Below, in pieces: positions 14,748-15,692 of a stretch of 15,692 nucleotides of DNA. The translations under genes and the position numbers were made by a program. The DNA is from Pseudomonadota bacterium (GTDB taxonomy: Bacteria > Desulfobacterota > Desulfovibrionia > Desulfovibrionales > Desulfovibrionaceae): NCBI GenBank assembly GCA_023438245.1, contig JAEXRD010000171.1, forward strand, positions 1 through 15,692, given 5' to 3'. Under the pieces are notes generated by a model. That model was not told the DNA's origin, did no database searches, and saw only the letters and a program-made list of their open reading frames with translations. The number at the start of each line of letters is the position of its first letter. Position 1 is the stretch's first letter.

Positions 14748-14758
14748 CCCCCCCCCCC
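14748..14758 (+). repeat. 11-C homopolymer upstream of the AraC-family gene
   Basis: Eleven C in a row, 30 bases before the ATG at 14788 and outside any gene. Such tracts are prone to length changes and could alter promoter or leader spacing. Confidence 0.8.
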
Positions 14759-14761
14759 GCC

Positions 14762-14790
14762 AAGGCCATGCCCGCCCATGCCCACCCATG
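14762..14790 (+). promoter_or_regulatory. Leader with three ATGs ten bases apart before the AraC-family gene
   Basis: ATGs at 14768, 14778 and 14788 lie in imperfect 10-base repeats (CCCATGCCC) and fall in three different frames. The first opens a 7-codon frame (MPAHAHP) whose TGA (14789-14791) overlaps the ATG at 14788 as ATGA. The only ribosome-binding-like element is AAGG at 14762-14765, closer to the first two ATGs. Confidence 0.45.
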
Positions 14791-15597
14791 ACAGCTAGGC
14801 CCACCCACGAGGACGTGCGCTTCTGGCGCGACAGCGCCCTACCCGGGGTGGAAGCCCGCCTCTCCGCCTACCGCAAATACGCCTTCCGACTGCACACCCA
14901 CGCCGAATACACCATCTCGCTGGTGGAACAGGGCCGCACCAGCTTCCCCCTGGACGGCCAGACACTCTCCGCCCGGGCCGGGCAGATCGTGCTCATCAAC
15001 CCGCGCCAGCCCCACGCCTGCAACCCCGATTCGGACACCGGCATCAGCTACCGGCTGTTCTACCTCGCGCCCGGCTGGCTGGCCGGAGCCGCGCCCGACG
15101 CCCAGCCACCGCTGTTCCACACGCCCGTGGTGGACGATCCCGAACTTTTCGAGGCCTGGCGCGACCTGCACCTGCGCTTCATCGATGACGAGGCCCCCAC
15201 CGGCGAAAAACAGGCCCGGCTGCTGGCCTGCCTCCAGGCGCTCGTCGCCCGGCACGCCAGCCCCGCCCCGCCCGGCCCCGAACACGAGGCCATCGCCCGC
15301 GCCCGCCAGCACCTGCACGACTCGCCCCAGGGCGCCTGGACGCCGCTCACCGACCTGGCCCAGATCGCGGGGCTCTCGCCCCACCACTTCGCGCGCACCT
15401 TCAAGGCCGCCACCGGCCTGCCGCCACACGCCTACCAGCTCCAACTGGCCCTGGAACACGCCAAAAAGCTCCTGGCCGACGGCCTGCCCATCAGCCAGGC
15501 CGCCCTGGACTGCGGCTTCGCCGACCAGAGCCACTTCTCGCGCACCTTCCGCCAGTTCACCGGCGCCACCCCCGGCCAGTACGCCCAGGCCAGATAA
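14788..15597 (+). CDS. AraC-family transcriptional regulator
   Basis: 269 residues. The N-terminal cupin-type ligand-binding domain (about 20-115) has H-T-H-A-E-Y (36-41), a G-Q-I-V-L-I-N-P strand and RQPHACNP, all typical of AraC sensor domains. The C-terminal double helix-turn-helix (about 168-267) has LTDLAQIAGLSPHHFARTF and ISQAALDCGFADQSHFSRTF, ending TPGQYAQ. It binds DNA and usually activates genes near its own in response to a small molecule; ligand and targets are unknown. The ATG at 14788 is the only standard in-frame start that includes the whole domain, but it lacks a good ribosome binding site. It follows the 173-residue gene by 47 bases. A hairpin after the stop may be the terminator. 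Confidence 0.93.
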   Translation: MTARPTHEDVRFWRDSALPGVEARLSAYRKYAFRLHTHAEYTISLVEQGRTSFPLDGQTLSARAGQIVLINPRQPHACNPDSDTGISYRLFYLAPGWLAGAAPDAQPPLFHTPVVDDPELFEAWRDLHLRFIDDEAPTGEKQARLLACLQALVARHASPAPPGPEHEAIARARQHLHDSPQGAWTPLTDLAQIAGLSPHHFARTFKAATGLPPHAYQLQLALEHAKKLLADGLPISQAALDCGFADQSHFSRTFRQFTGATPGQYAQAR

Positions 15598-15621
15598 CGG
15601 GGTGGGCACAGCCTCCGGCGG

Positions 15622-15642
15622 CCAGGGGCTGCGCGCCCCTGG
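15622..15642 (+). terminator. Hairpin after the AraC-family gene, possible dispersed intergenic element
   Basis: CCAGGGGC (15622-15629) and GCCCCTGG (15635-15642) form a perfect 8-bp stem with a 5-base loop. It is preceded by CCTCCGGCGG and followed by ACCCGC rather than T. This layout resembles short G+C-rich stem elements that recur between genes in many G+C-rich bacteria; that is from memory and unchecked. It could end the AraC transcript. Confidence 0.45.
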
Positions 15643-15692
15643 ACCCGCGCATTGCCCCCGGCGAGGGGCGCACCCGCCCGGCAGAGCCAGCC

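Overview
The window is a very G+C-rich stretch of a Gram-negative chromosome. It carries two lipopolysaccharide (LPS) genes, hldD and lptD, several exported proteins with Sec signal peptides, and gene styles (a VWA-OmpA fusion, LptD with a long Pro/Gly-rich insert) that fit a Desulfovibrio-like sulfate reducer. The taxonomic call is an inference from gene content and composition, not a match. I see no phage, plasmid, IS or CRISPR signature. All the main genes are intact housekeeping or envelope genes.

Layout. (1) 1-3216, minus strand: an exported M16 zinc protease (454-3216), with a small YbjQ-like protein (10-351) downstream. A 13-bp inverted repeat lies between them, and a terminator-like hairpin sits just before the protease ribosome binding site. 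(2) 3399-4262, plus: an exported M15-type D,D-carboxypeptidase/endopeptidase, divergent from the protease. It converges tail-to-tail with an EamA-family exporter (4259-5182, minus), and both stop codons share one CTAG. (3) 5183-5665: no gene. It holds four hairpin-forming tandem repeats of about 79 bp in an alternating A-B-A-B pattern, followed by a 22-bp-stem hairpin. (4) 5666-12813, minus: a probable operon read hldD, lptD, mutL, alr, then a 63-residue unknown protein. Gaps are 25, 15, 130 and 33 bases. It joins LPS core heptose synthesis, LPS export, mismatch repair and D-alanine supply. (5) 13081-15597, plus: a secreted VWA-OmpA protein behind a good sigma-70-type promoter, a 173-residue exported protein of unknown function, and an AraC-family regulator preceded by an 11-C tract and three ATGs ten bases apart.

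How the genes fit together: most of the window serves the cell envelope. HldD and LptD build and place LPS. Alr supplies D-alanine for peptidoglycan. The M15 enzyme probably trims peptidoglycan, the OmpA domain anchors to it, and the M16 protease probably degrades peptides in the periplasm.

I found no clearly new multi-gene system. The best leads are non-coding: the alternating hairpin repeat array at 5252-5557, the terminator-like hairpin in the protease leader, and the poly-C/three-ATG region ahead of the AraC gene.
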